Source: Gracilaria domingensis
Lineage: Eukaryota; Rhodophyta; Florideophyceae; Gracilariales; Gracilariaceae
Assembly: GCA_022539475.1 (NCBI GenBank)
Contig: VCMS01000033.1
Coordinates: forward strand, 124,001 to 188,000
Reading direction: 5' to 3'
DNA length: 64,000 nt
In this document: one piece after another, positions 41,404 through 52,079 of the stretch
How positions within the stretch are numbered: the first letter of the stretch is position 1
Layout of the letters: each line of letters begins with the position of its first letter
Notes under the pieces: model-generated
Told to the model about the DNA's origin: nothing
Seen by the model: only the letters and a program-made list of their open reading frames with translations
Databases searched by the model: none
Position numbers and translations under genes: made by a program

Positions 41404-41848
41404 GTGTTGCTAGTAGTGCCAGCTTCATCGATGTATTGAAGAGGCCGAAACGCATTTTTGGCTTTGTTGTACAATGTGTGGTATGTTGTTACCCCTTTGG
41501 CCATGAGAGTTGTAACATGCTATACCGTTTACGGCAGTGAGCTAAATGGATTCCCTTCACAAGGGGTCCCTCCAACAACAAGAGCTTTAGTCCGTACAAG
41601 CTCGTCCGCGGAAGACGTCACTTAGCCAACACAGCAACTTTACGTACATAACGGTATACGTGCGACAAAGAATATGCAGGCATTTACACGTTTGCAGATG
41701 AGTGAGAACTTTAAACTCTGACGATATGATCATGGCGACTAAACACAATAAGAGAAACATTCAAGGACTAAAGGCAGCTGTCAAAAGGAAACCTTGAGCA
41801 TACTACGTATTGTTGTATCCTTGAACCCAGCTCTGGATGTTCCAATGC
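41404..41848. other. Spacer between convergent genes
   Basis: Between the 3' ends of the primase gene and the HTH gene. Nothing recognised. Confidence 0.5.
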
Positions 41849-43420
41849 CTAAGGCAGTACTGTTAGTTGATACCTCCCACTTGGCATTCCTTCCGATACG
41901 ATTATCTCATCGGAAAATTTATCCACAAGCGCCCACTGAGTTCCTGGTACAAGTGAAAAACGTCGCACGATGGCTTCTTTGATGTCCGCAGATGTGGCTC
42001 CATGATACCAAGCAAGACTTACTCGTTTTTGTCCCAAGACAATTTCAATCTTATGTTTCTGACTACATTCAACGTATTGGATGAGGTTCTGACTGTTAGA
42101 GAGGTCCAAACGACGGTGGTGCGTATCTGCAACCCCGTTTTGGACGGTAGCCGTCGTATCAGGGTAAGTCGCAGCCTTGGTTTGGGTGGCCTCTGGGGAA
42201 GATTGAGGTTGTGGCTGTTCATTGGGGATGCTGCCGTTCATGTTAGTCGTTCCTTGGTTCGCGCATTTCCCGACGAAGGACTGGTTTGGATGTTCCTCGA
42301 GAACTTCATCAACGGCGTCATCAAGTATAGCAGAATCACTGCGAGAAACCTTTCGTCGCTTGCTGCTTTCCAAGTTGGGTGCAATCGCAACTTCATCTGA
42401 ATCTGGCATATTGTACAGTGGATTCGCGTCCCGCACATCCATATCATTGCCCGGTGGCCCCCATTTCTTCCGCGTGAAGGATTGGCTGTTACACGCCTTT
42501 GGTGACTCGTCGGCGGCAGCGGTGTTCTGAGCTGGCATTTTGGTTGTATTTCGATGATATATCTGGCTTTGCATGAGCCCTTTATCGTTATAGCCATTCG
42601 AGTAGTGAGGAATTCTAGGCATACGACGCTTCAGGGCCATGCGTTGGGCGACTACGACAGTCTGACCTGTTGCCGTGGTTGAAGGAGATTGCGCAGCGAT
42701 TGGCGGTTGCTGTGGCAAACGAGGAAGATTGGAATGCAAGTCGACAACGGTAGCTGGGGGCATTCTGTGTATCTGATCAGAAAGAGCCACCCTCTCTGCC
42801 GGCGGCGGACCATGCTTAAAGTCATCTTCTGTGAAACCTGTGAGCTCTATCAATCGTTCCTTATTTCTCAGCCAGCGATAGAACGTACGTGCGGAGATAT
42901 CAAAATGCTGACAGGCCTCCGACATCGTCATACGGCCGGTGTCTACAGCCATGATACACTCTAAGCGGCGCATGAGTGAGTTCTCGTTGATATTCGGAGG
43001 GCGTCCTGGACGATTCTTGGAGCGCGGTCGCAAATTAACGGGCGTTACAGTTGTATCTGGCATCAGATCCATGGACGCGGAAGGAGGTATCGCCGGAACG
43101 ACAGACGGAGCTATAGTGGAGTTGGACTGATCCGGGGCAGATGGAGGCGCGACGACAGACGGAACTATGGTGGAATTGGACTGATCCGGTGCGGATGGAA
43201 GCGCGACGGGAGCCGGGATGGCTGCAGCGTGAGCAGGAGAGTCATGGTCCCTAAGAGCGTCCGAATCTACCTTGAGAAGGGTGGACTTGAGAACTTCGGC
43301 GTCAGATGACTTGAGGTTGCCAGGGTCTGACTTCGGGGGGACAGCGGTGGTGGGGGTTGAGGGCAAGACAGATGGCGAAGTCGGGATGGGCGCTGTGAAG
43401 GTGGCAGACATATTGGGCAT
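41849..43420 (-). CDS. HTH protein with AT-hook-like motif and beta-grasp-like tail
   Basis: 523 residues from the first ATG (MPNMSATF). The N-terminal 110 are Pro/Ser/Ala-rich with two copies of APDQSNSTI. An AT-hook-like RPGRPPNIN (about 135) precedes a helix-turn-helix (about 147-195, ECIMAVDTGRMTMSEACQHF then ISARTFYRWLRNKERLIELTG), like Psq/transposase-type HTH. A disordered middle follows. The last 65 residues (IEIVLGQKRVSLAWYHG, SADIKEAIVRRFSLVPGTQW, GRYQLTVLP) look like a ubiquitin/PB1-type beta-grasp fold. It is probably a sequence-specific DNA-binding regulator, perhaps domesticated from a transposase HTH (inference). Confidence 0.7.
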   Translation of the reverse strand: MPNMSATFTAPIPTSPSVLPSTPTTAVPPKSDPGNLKSSDAEVLKSTLLKVDSDALRDHDSPAHAAAIPAPVALPSAPDQSNSTIVPSVVAPPSAPDQSNSTIAPSVVPAIPPSASMDLMPDTTVTPVNLRPRSKNRPGRPPNINENSLMRRLECIMAVDTGRMTMSEACQHFDISARTFYRWLRNKERLIELTGFTEDDFKHGPPPAERVALSDQIHRMPPATVVDLHSNLPRLPQQPPIAAQSPSTTATGQTVVVAQRMALKRRMPRIPHYSNGYNDKGLMQSQIYHRNTTKMPAQNTAAADESPKACNSQSFTRKKWGPPGNDMDVRDANPLYNMPDSDEVAIAPNLESSKRRKVSRSDSAILDDAVDEVLEEHPNQSFVGKCANQGTTNMNGSIPNEQPQPQSSPEATQTKAATYPDTTATVQNGVADTHHRRLDLSNSQNLIQYVECSQKHKIEIVLGQKRVSLAWYHGATSADIKEAIVRRFSLVPGTQWALVDKFSDEIIVSEGMPSGRYQLTVLP

Positions 43421-44375
43421 TGCGGAGGCGCTCAGAGAAGACGGGATGTCAATGTAGTCGGCGTCGGAGGTGGCAGAGTGAAATGTCGTACGCGCACGAC
43501 GCTGTGACGCGTTGACAAGACCGAGACAAGCAGGGAGACCCGACTGTGTGCATTGGCTGTGTGAGACAAAAACACGTCGCACGCGCGTACACCGGTAGGG
43601 TGACCAATGGGCACCCGCGATTGACCTGGTGAGAGTACGCGGCTACTAGAGTCAGCTGACTGCCATCTTCTGGCTTGGTCATGAAAGCGCAACGCAGTCA
43701 GTTTTCGCGCTGGATCGCCCAGGCCTAAAGGGATAGGAATAGAACATGAGTAAGAACACAACAGTCTTGTCCGGTGTTTAATAAACACTGTTTATGTAGA
43801 GGTTTGAGATCTATTCTTTCCGCTTTCATCGGTTTATCTCTCCAGCCGAAAAGCTACTTGCTCAGCGCTTCTGCTACATGCGGCATCGGAGGTACAAAGG
43901 TACATTACGTAAGACCAGCTAGCTTACACGGTAGTAGAGACGCTACCTCCTACGTCATCGACGACGATCCTACAATCCCACACCTCCGGTAGCATTGCCT
44001 AGCAGTACTGGTTGATCTCATGGCAGCGACCTCGGCGAGCTTCTTGAAAATGGCAGGAAGCTCAGAAACACGGATAGATTGCCGCTGTGAGGCATGCTTT
44101 ACTACAAGAAAAGTTGAATGAACAGTAATGAACGAAGGATCATCAAGCGCATTTGAAGCGTATCTTATGGGTTCTCTGTGGCGTATTTTCAATGTCAGAG
44201 GCCCAAGAGCCTCATGCCTGTACACCGCGCACAACGGCAAAAGCCACTGTTATCCTGCACAGCGGAGTATGGATATCCTTGTCCGCATGCGACGTGCACC
44301 CTTCACAACGTGCGAACTGCCAAACTTTAAAGCGGTCCCAACCAAGGGTTGTTCACAGGCCAGTGGACAAAGGGC
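43421..44375. other. Intergenic region
   Basis: Upstream of the HTH gene and downstream of the small D-box-like gene. No supported gene; an ATG frame at 44128-44451 (plus) overlaps the small gene antisense and has no known motif. Confidence 0.5.
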
Positions 44376-44741
44376 TCACGGCGAGGGTGCCAGCCAGGTC
44401 GAAAGTGTTGTGATAGCAACTGGGTCTGTCCGACTCAAGAACGGGACTTGAGCGCGCTCCCTTGTCGTCTCCGCATCGGAGTCGAATGAGAGCTCTGGCG
44501 AACTGCAATCCATCAAATCCGACTGGCTGGCAACACTTCCTTCATCCGATTCCATGGCGCAGGTAATGTCAGCAAGCGTTCTTCGTCGCTTAGATTGCGG
44601 TGTCTGTTGAGACTCGAAGCAAGCGGTTCTCTTAGTTGACTTGCGAATCATTGCGAACGTGGTTTGACGAGGAATGATAGTTTGGTGGGCGAGAGGATGA
44701 TACTGATGAAGGTATTGGCTGTGGTAGATGGCTGGGGTCAT
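44376..44741 (-). CDS. Small protein with D-box-like motif and E2F-type promoter site
   Basis: 121 residues from the first ATG (MTPAIYHSQYL). I do not recognise the family. It has a basic patch with a CDK-like site (TPQSKRRR), directly followed by RRTLADIT, which resembles the cyclin destruction box RxxLxxI (compare RTALGDIGN of B cyclins). A Ser/Asp/Glu-rich acidic stretch (ESDEGSVASQSDLMDCSSPE) comes after. An E2F-type site lies 165 bp upstream next to a TATATAA box. Together these suggest a cell-cycle-regulated nuclear protein, but each motif is short, and a chance open frame is not excluded. Confidence 0.5.
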   Translation of the reverse strand: MTPAIYHSQYLHQYHPLAHQTIIPRQTTFAMIRKSTKRTACFESQQTPQSKRRRTLADITCAMESDEGSVASQSDLMDCSSPELSFDSDAETTRERAQVPFLSRTDPVAITTLSTWLAPSP

Positions 44742-44904
44742 GAGGTGGTGTGAAGGGTCGGGGGATGGAAGCAATGTAGATATACTACAGCACGTGGATC
44801 CATCGTTATTTTTCGGGGAAGTTACCAGACGTCACCAAGATAATGGGCAGACGCATCTGCCCCATATGGGTGAATCTAGAATGATCCAGTTGATTGTTCC
44901 GGAA

Positions 44905-44933
44905 ATGGCGCCAAAATTCGCTTCATTATATAA
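44905..44933. promoter_or_regulatory. E2F-type site next to a TATATAA box
   Basis: ATGGCGCCAAAA at 44905-44916 (TTTTGGCGCCAT on the minus strand) and TATATAA at 44927-44933. Both are nearly strand-symmetric, so they could serve the small gene on the minus strand (ATG at 44741) or the dioxygenase gene on the plus strand. Confidence 0.45.
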
Positions 44934-45309
44934 GGCTATTAGGCGGCTAGTAAGACTGCAACCCACGTAGTACAGAACGACACGTTTTTATCCATTGGAA
45001 ACATTCTTTTTCACCCAAAACTTTAGTTTTTGACTATATTTTTGCAGCAAAAGGGCAGTGTCCGTGGGTGATGTCCAAAAGGCAGTCAACGGTCCACGGT
45101 AGATATCTTACCAATAGATAATATCGCGGCGCAGATATTTGTGGCGCGCTCGTGGCGGCGAAGCGCGCCACACTCTAGTGGCATCGGTCACCGTCGCGCG
45201 CCCGATGATACATGGCGGATACCGCCTCGCTTTGCGGTCCGCTCCCGTCGGGCGCACCGCCACATCCACAAGCTGCCACCCGCCGTGATCCCTTCTAAGC
45301 GCTTCCACC

Positions 45310-47110
45310 ATGGCGCTCCCTCTCGCGCCGCGCGCAGCCAGCTCGTCGCCCAGGTCGACGCCCGCGCCTGCCGGCCCCCCCGTGTGAATCCCATCATGCA
45401 AACGCCCTCGTCGCACCTCTCGTCGCTCGCGCGCAGCGCGCCCGCATGGGCGTCGTCGCCCCTGCCCGTGCGCCGGCCACCCGCGCTGCGCGCGCCGCCC
45501 TCCGCGCTCCCGCGCCGCGCGCGTCGCGCGTCCGGTCGCGCCCGCACGCGCATGGTGCTCAGTCGGCCCTGCGCGCACTGACCAGGGCCAGGCGAACAGC
45601 GACGTGCAAACGCCGCTTCCGGTGCGCGATGGCACGCGCATTCACGACAGCACCGACCCTAGCGTGGCGTTCACCAACTTTGACGAGTCGCCGCGCCCGA
45701 GCGTTGTGCAGGTCTCTGGCCGGCTTCCGTACTACCTGCATGGCGCCACTTACTATCGCGTCGGTCCGGCGCGCTTTCGGGAGGTGCATAGCGATGGATC
45801 TGTCTGGAACGCGGAGCATTTGTTCGATGCCGTCAGTATGATTGCTTCGTTTCGGTTCGATGTGCTTCAGAATGACGTCACCTTTAGATCGCGTATCAAC
45901 AGTACGAGTCTGCGTCGTGCTATCCGGGAAACCCCTGGTTCTGAGTATAGAAACTTTCGCGCCAACACGAACAAAAAGTCGCTGTGGCAACAGCTTGTTG
46001 AGTGGCGACCGCCGTCAGTTGATCCCGCGATTCAACTTCCATATACAAATTACGTGGTTGGCTTGGAGCACATTCCTGGCAAAGGCTTGTGTGCTCGTAC
46101 TGACGTCGCGGCCGCGCAGATGGTGCATCCGGACAGTTTGAAGCCGATGCGTCAGTTCCGCTTTTCGGAGCTTCACCCAAAGTTGGACGGTGCGGCTAGT
46201 ATGGGACATGGTATGGTTGATGAGAACACGGGCGAGTATTTCAACGTCGTGTGGTCGTATAAACCGGGTGTAACGGAGTATCAAGTATTCTGTACCAAGA
46301 AATCTGGAGAGACTTACATTCTGGCCACGATTCGTGACAGTGCGTATTATATGCACTCAGCGTGCTTCACAGACAATTATATCATCATCACACTGGCACC
46401 CATTCGCATCAACTTTCTACCCTTCCTGCTGTCTCTGTCGATTGGAAACGCCATAGAGATTATGGATAATGAGGATGCCAAATTTGTTGTGATATCGCGC
46501 AAGAAAGGCGGCATTGTACAGACTTATACTCATGAAACATTTTCTGCCATGCATAGCGTCAGCGCGTTTGAAAAGGGAGAAGACATTGTATTGGACTGGT
46601 GTTGTTCAATGAATGCCAAGGAAATGGCTTCATTCGAGATGGAGGACGTCATGAGAAAGGCCGAACTTCCCAATTCTTCCATCACTCGCTTTACCCTTCC
46701 CAACATCCGCGCCTCTGATAACAAATCGACAACCCCACCACGCGCGAAAAGCACCGTGTTACTGGAGGAGACGGGCGACTTCCCAGTTGTGTGCGCGGAA
46801 ACGGAATACCGGTATATGTACATGACCAAGAACTCCGAGGGCGTGATGGCAGGTCTTAAAATTTGACATGACTACTGGTAAATGCAAGACGTTCGGACTA
46901 CCGGGATGCATCTTGGGAGAGATGTCATTCATGAAGGATCCGGCTGGTAGAGCGGAGGATGACGGTTGCTTGGTTGTGGTGGCGTTGGACACGGTGAACA
47001 AAAAATCGATCTTGCTCGTCTTGGATGCACGCGAATTTGATGAAGTGGCGAGGGCTGAACTTCCTGTGGCTGTCCCCAGCGGTTTGCATGGGTATCTACG
47101 CGGTGCATAG
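45310..47110 (+). CDS. Carotenoid cleavage dioxygenase, frame broken once, N-terminus unresolved
   Basis: Body frame 45604-46866, then 46868-47110 in the next frame. The four iron-binding histidines are in family order: MGHGMVDENTGE, YYMHSACFTDNY, AMHSVSAFEKGED and PSGLHGYL. These enzymes split carotenoids at a double bond using Fe(II) and O2; the sequence looks BCO/NinaB-like. The break is near 46,858, where GL-K-FDMTTGKCKTFGLPG crosses an A/T run (CTTAAAATTTGAC). One missing or extra base explains it. The fourth His and C-terminus lie past the break, so the gene needs both parts. No ATG precedes the body in frame without interruption. ATG 45310 (CCACCATGG context, MALPLAPRAASSS, same frame) meets TGA at 45385; ATG 45396 gives a leader-like peptide in another frame. 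A leader intron or further base errors are possible. Confidence 0.8.
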
Positions 47111-47286
47111 GTTTGTGATCGTGTGACACGGCACATCCGTGGACAATGGGGTCTAGCGAACGATAGGGTGTAGCGAACTAATAGCGCTTTGTGCTTGTAC
47201 TATTGCCTTGCTTGCGTTGTATGTGGGGCGCAATGAGAACTGCGTCCTCTTAAAGTTCTCTCTCTCTCTTTTATAGGTATCCTAGC

Positions 47287-47841
47287 CTAATTACGGCATA
47301 GTATAGAGCGTTTCTGATGAAAGTAACGCTCTCTCACTAAGAAGGCCAGTACCCTTTCAGGCCATTTTCTAATGATATCTTCAACAGCTAAGCCCAGACG
47401 TTCTCGTAGAGCAGGCAGACAGAGGCGTCTCGATAACGTTCTCATTGGGCAACGCAGCATATAGTGCTCAACAGTATTCAGCACACCCGGCCTACAAGAA
47501 CAAACCAGCCTCTTTCCTTGTAAATGGGTGCCTAGGGGGTGCAGTAACAACGAATGTCCCACAAATAACTGTGCTAAAGTTGTTTCTGCTTCACGCAATG
47601 AAACAGAACTTGCTAACCCAGGCGGTACCATTTTCAATAAAGAGTGCTTTTCTTCACGCTCCTTCAGTCGTCTTGACACATCGGAATAATCGATAGGAAC
47701 TCTAACTTGTAACTCCATTGGTAGGTTCAATCCATTTCCAGCTACGTTGTCGACCAATTCAATTCTTAAAGTTATTTCTCTTCGTGTACATTGGCGGCAG
47801 ACGTCAACGCCTTGTGCAGAATGTGGGCTGCTGATGAGCAT
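47287..47841 (-). mobile_element. LINE (non-LTR) ORF2 C-terminal fragment
   Basis: The minus-strand frame reads RIELVDNVAGNGLNLPMELQ, the end of a retrotransposon RNase H domain (family form DHVDALAKSGLPLELQ). A tail with the zinc-knuckle pattern CSCRPGVLNTVEHYMLRCP follows, then a helical C-terminus ending VLAFLVRERYF. The upstream RNase H, reverse transcriptase and endonuclease are missing, so it is 5'-truncated as LINE copies usually are. It is the least decayed of three fragments of the same family here (others at 49.2-50.0 and 51.8-52.0 kb). Confidence 0.7.
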
Positions 47842-48433
47842 TTGTTATTCAAGAAAACCATGTTGTGCTTATCCCACGCCAGTTCTCCTTTTCCCCACTC
47901 TTGGCCTGTGCTAATTTTGACATGCTGAACTGCAAAGCTGAGTCGATTCCGAACAAGAGCCCGAGCTCTCTAATGTCACTACATTCCTGAAAGCACGCGT
48001 CCGTCCCATTTCTTAGAGAGGATGCCGCTGGGTAGATGGGAAAGATGACTTGGAGTGGGAGCGAAATGTTTGCTTGTCAGAACTGTCTCAAGCTCCGCTC
48101 CTTGATGATCGAAGCATCTAGGTATTTCACCAATGACAAAAAACAGCGAACATGTCATATGTGCAGTGTGAACTGTGGGCAGTCTGGAGCTGTGACACGT
48201 GATTGTATCCAGCACATCGTTTATGGACGAGAGCCTGTCTATTAGACGGTATTGTGCGGCACGGTTGTAGGTCGAGGAACCGTATTTGCACGTATGGTGA
48301 AATGTTGTGACAGTTTGCTATAATGAAGTGAGTGTGTACCTCGATAGAGGAAAAAGAGTGCAGAGTCCGAAGGACGGAGAACGAAGAGGATTTGCTTTCA
48401 GAATTGAATAGACTTTGTAGAAGAAAACAAAAC
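47842..48433. other. Spacer between LINE fragment and 5S rRNA gene
   Basis: No gene recognised. Confidence 0.5.
48424..48433 (-). terminator. Pol III T-run terminator of the 5S gene
   Basis: Two T4 runs on the minus strand immediately past the 3' end of the 5S RNA. Confidence 0.6.
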
Positions 48434-48551
48434 ATTCGGCACCGGGGATTCCAGACCGATCCCTCATGTCAGTACTAGCCCAGCTCGAAGTGACTTAGCT
48501 TCGCAGTTCGGGATGGGATGCGGCGCATGTCAGCTTGATATGGCCGAATGT
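48434..48551 (-). rRNA. 5S ribosomal RNA
   Basis: The minus strand matches the eukaryotic 5S consensus throughout: the CCCATCCCGAACTGCGAAGC loop with GCTAAG, the internal control region GGGCTAGTACTGACATGAGG, and GGTCTGGAATCCCCGGTGC near the 3' end. The ends ACATTCGGC and GCCGAATGT form the terminal stem. Length is about 118 nt, normal for 5S. Directly after the 3' end comes TTTTGTTTTC, a Pol III terminator. 5S RNA is part of the large ribosomal subunit. It stands alone among LINE remains, not in a tandem array. Confidence 0.9.
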
Positions 48552-49239
48552 GACGAAGACGGCCCACCATGGCAGTTTTTAAACTATGGTCATCACGATT
48601 CATGACCCCACGGACTGGATTCCAGGTTCAATTTCTGGTGCAGAACTTCTGTCTCAACTCTTCTTTCATTGCCCATCCGTCGGCCCAAGTCATCGCAATC
48701 ATACCTAAATCCTCAGGAATCCTGAGTCACTGTCAACGCTTGTTAAGACAGGGCCTGGACCGTGTGCTGATGCCCAGCTCTAAAATGCCCGGCCCTATGG
48801 TGCCCAACCGCGACTCAGCGTACTAGACATAATAGACGTGGAGTGCGCTGTGTTTTCCTGTCAACTTGCCAATATCTGAAGAACAAAAAGTGAGAGGCGT
48901 CTTGTCCAGAGCATACGCTCGACCCGGGAGTCTTGCGAACCGTACTCGTATCACGCGTACCTTTGGTACCTCAACTGATGGCAATCAGCGCACGGCTGGC
49001 AATGGGACTAACGTACCATACCGATTGCGCTCCGATGCATATCGGGATTCGGCACCTCCACTGGAGCATCCGGCCTCCTCTCCCTACTTAACAGACGATT
49101 AGCGCAACCCCCAGAACACTTGCCCCATGCATTCCTGACATACCTTACCTACGCCCCGCTTCCACGCGTCCTATCTCTCTGCGAGCTAGCAGTCAGCACT
49201 CCATTAGGAGACCATCATCAAAGACCAGAAAATTGTGAG
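48552..49239. other. Spacer upstream of the 5S gene
   Basis: No gene recognised. Two plus-strand open frames (48,569-48,826 and 48,866-49,102) show no known motif; the right end may be decayed LINE sequence. Confidence 0.4.
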
Positions 49240-50036
49240 AGTGTCACGATGCTTAGAAGTGTATCCAACAGAGAAGACTTGCACGATTGCCAACCCACGT
49301 TGCTGGTAGCGAAATCGCTCATATAACCGCAGCTATACTCCAGATTCCGGAAGAATTCACGGCGTTTTCCGCGTATTCATGACCCCTACGCCATCGTACT
49401 GGCTCCTCAAGGCAATTTGCGGCGACAGCCACGGCGTTTGCAAAAGGCTAGCGACAGTTCTGCAAGGTCTAAAAGAGCATTGTACGGTGTTTGTGTGTTG
49501 GATTCCAAGCCACCGTCGGATAAAGCAAAGTGATCATGTAGATGCCCTTGCGAAAAGCGGACTACCACTAGAGCTTCAATGGAAAGTAGAAATTGATATG
49601 CTGGATGTTAACGGAATCCTTGAGGTCGTTTCAAGGGCAAAGCGGCTTTTGTCAGCCGTTCTAGAATTCATTCAAGATCCACCGAGAGCAAGGAGATCAG
49701 AAATATTATCAGCACAATTCCACACAGATCATCTTCCTCAGGCCTGCTCATATACAAAAGAAGACATTTAGAGGCGACTATGGCGGAAAGGTTAAGAAGA
49801 GTGCACAGCATATTGTTTTTCGGTGTCCTTTGACCAACGCATCCAGAAGACTTCAGTTCCAGTTTGGGCATAAGGACGCGAATTCGATTTGCCTTTTTGA
49901 GAGAATACCGTCATCAGTTCTTGGACTTCTTTGCGAGAGGAAAATACTGGTAGATAGTTTCAATTTTACACCGTATTTGGGGGCTATCTTCCGCATCAAG
50001 AAGAAGAAAGGATGTCCTCGTCGTTTCACGAGCTAA
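49240..50036 (+). mobile_element. LINE ORF2 fragment with RNase H end and zinc-knuckle tail
   Basis: Plus strand: VFVCWIPSHRRIKQSDHVDA with LAKSG is the end of an RNase H domain (family form VWVPSHxGIxGNExAD). A tail with AKRLLSAVLEFIQDPPRARR and a decayed zinc knuckle (AQHIVFRCPLTNASRRLQF) follows. Several stops and frame changes show it is old. Same family as the fragments at 47.3 and 51.8 kb. Confidence 0.65.
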
Positions 50037-50244
50037 TTGTTCGCTCCGCCAGCTATGAATGCTTCTTTCATCGTATAAAAAAGGCTGTCTCATGCTCGCC
50101 TTTCACTTGCATGTCGCAACCCCCCGTTCGTAACGTGCCTACGGTTTCTAGTACCACGCCCACGCTCTTGTTACTATCAAATAGTTCGAACGTATCAAAA
50201 CGACGAGGATGGAAAGTAGAGGACAGGAAGACAAACTTGTAAAG

Positions 50245-51470
50245 AAGACACATAGAAGTGTATAGTTTATTGTGATAACAGAAAAAGAATCACATAATAA
50301 GTTGAAGATAGCCAGCCCGCTACTGACAGCCTTATCGAAGTCGATCCACCCCGGTAAACGGCGGACGGGACGCCCCCCTCAGGCCGTCAGGCGGACCCTG
50401 TCGTATCCCAAACCCGTATATCCGACAGGCCCACTACCCTAGAGCACTGATTCGAGAGGGAACGCCCCCTGGAGCACCATATCCGTCCAGCGACATTTCG
50501 ATTGAACCAACGCTATAACCACTGATAAAAACCTGTTAGAAAATAGAAGAGAAGACTTCGTACAAGAAATTACATAAGAAAGAAACAGTTAGTCCATAGA
50601 ACAACAGAAGAAACAGCAGAAACAATGAGGAGAAAGTACTTACATGCACAAGAAGAAAAAGTTAAACGATAAAAAGTAGTCCTAGCCCGCTACTGACAGC
50701 CTTATAAAAGTCGATCCAACCGAAAAACGGCGGACGGGACGCCCCCCTCAGGCCATCAGGCGGACTCCTGTCGTATCCCGAACCCGTATGTTCCGACAGG
50801 CCCACTATACTGGAGCACCGATTCGAGAGGGAACGCCCCCTGGAGCACCATATCCGTCCAGCGACATAAGAATATACCCCATTTTCCAAACCCTGTAGAC
50901 CTCAAGATAACAGACAAATAAAGTAAGCCTGAACATCCAATGAAACAGACATCAAATTGTTAGTTGATACGCAAGAAAACGTGAGCATGAATGAAATCGG
51001 TTGAGGTGGTGAAATACGTACATGCAGTATAGAAAGAAGTTAGTTGGAGAAAAACGTGTGGCGAGTGAGATGAGAGGGAATCCGCAAGAGCAGAGAATCA
51101 GACGGTGTCGGCAGTATTTATACTGATGTTGCGCTCTCCGAATGCAAGCGACCGAGGCGGTGTACATTCTCGGAGAGGATTACAATTCGAGTCACGTACT
51201 GCCATGCATTTGTTCTATCATAAGTCTCAGTTTTCTTTCCAATTGTTCACGGTGGAAGGCTGTAGTTCGAATGAGAAATTGTCACTCCTCCTCTCCCATC
51301 GATCTACAGAGAGACCTGCTGACTCAGTAGTGCTCGGGTGAGCGACTCCAATTGGAAGCTTTTGAAGGTATGAGTCACAACATAACCAAGATTGGGAAAT
51401 TACTGTTTACTCTAGTGCGACGCCGGCATATACGGCGATTAACTAGCGAAACACATTCGTTCCTTCTAAC
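50245..51470 (-). repeat. Dispersed transcription-unit-like repeat, copy C (inverse)
   Basis: Near-identical to copies A and B but on the minus strand: TATA box near 51,117, both candidate introns, both GC-rich modules (about 50,686-50,866 and 50,315-50,497), and AATAAA near 50,269. Similarity to copy A runs beyond the core on the upstream side, to about 51,470 and weakly further, while copy B stops earlier. It lies between two LINE fragments of the plus strand. It looks largely whole. Confidence 0.7.
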
Positions 51471-51789
51471 CTGGTGTACGTGCACGACTTGATTCCTGCT
51501 GCTGATGGTCTACCAGTGGTAAGTTAGATACAAGAGCGAGGGAGAATGACGATAATTTTGCTTCCAATCAGTAAGTTTGAGGATTTACAAGTTCTGCGTG
51601 ACGTTGACCGCAGTGGGCTCTACAAACAGATGTTCGCAGGATAATTCTGTGCGATCTACCCTTCTAAACCCGTTGGACCTGATGTCAAACCGTTTTATAG
51701 GTCACGGGTTGCACAGGTATCCAGCAATTTATGTAGAGTTTGCTAGCTCTCCGAAATCAGTGTCAAACAGAAGAGAGTACGTACCTTTT
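51471..51789. other. Upstream flank of repeat copy C
   Basis: Weak similarity to the left flank of copy A up to about 51,560, then nothing recognised. Confidence 0.4.
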
Positions 51790-52010
51790 TATTAAGACTC
51801 TTTCAGTTATTGCGGAGTAATTCAAAATTACCGTGTTGATGCACTAGCAAATAGCGAACTCTAGTTATCACTTCATGAACAGAAAAATATGGAAATCGTT
51901 ATGTTGGTTGTGAACTCAAAGAGAGTAGTCTTGGGAGCGAAACTTCTTCTGTCAACTGTGCCTGCTTGCATTCAAGGCTCCGCAAGAGCTAGAAAAACAG
52001 AAGTCTAACC
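51790..52010 (+). mobile_element. Short LINE RNase H/tail fragment
   Basis: The plus strand reads RVDALANSEL, then after a stop MEIVMLVVNSK and LGAKLLLSTVPACIQGSARA, which parallels DALAKSGLPLELQ...RAKRLLSAVLEFIQDPPRA of the fragment at 49.2-50.0 kb. Old and broken. It is a second copy of the same region, now separated from the first by repeat copy C. Confidence 0.55.
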
Positions 52011-52033
52011 GGCACAATTTTACACCGGCCACG

Positions 52034-52079
52034 TTTTGTTTCTTCACTCGGTAGCTAGCTACCGAGTGAAGAAACAAAA
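52034..52079. repeat. Perfect 46-bp palindrome
   Basis: Two 23-bp arms (52034-52056 and 52057-52079) with no spacer, centred on GTAGCTAGCTAC. Flanks do not continue the pairing. Confidence 0.9.
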
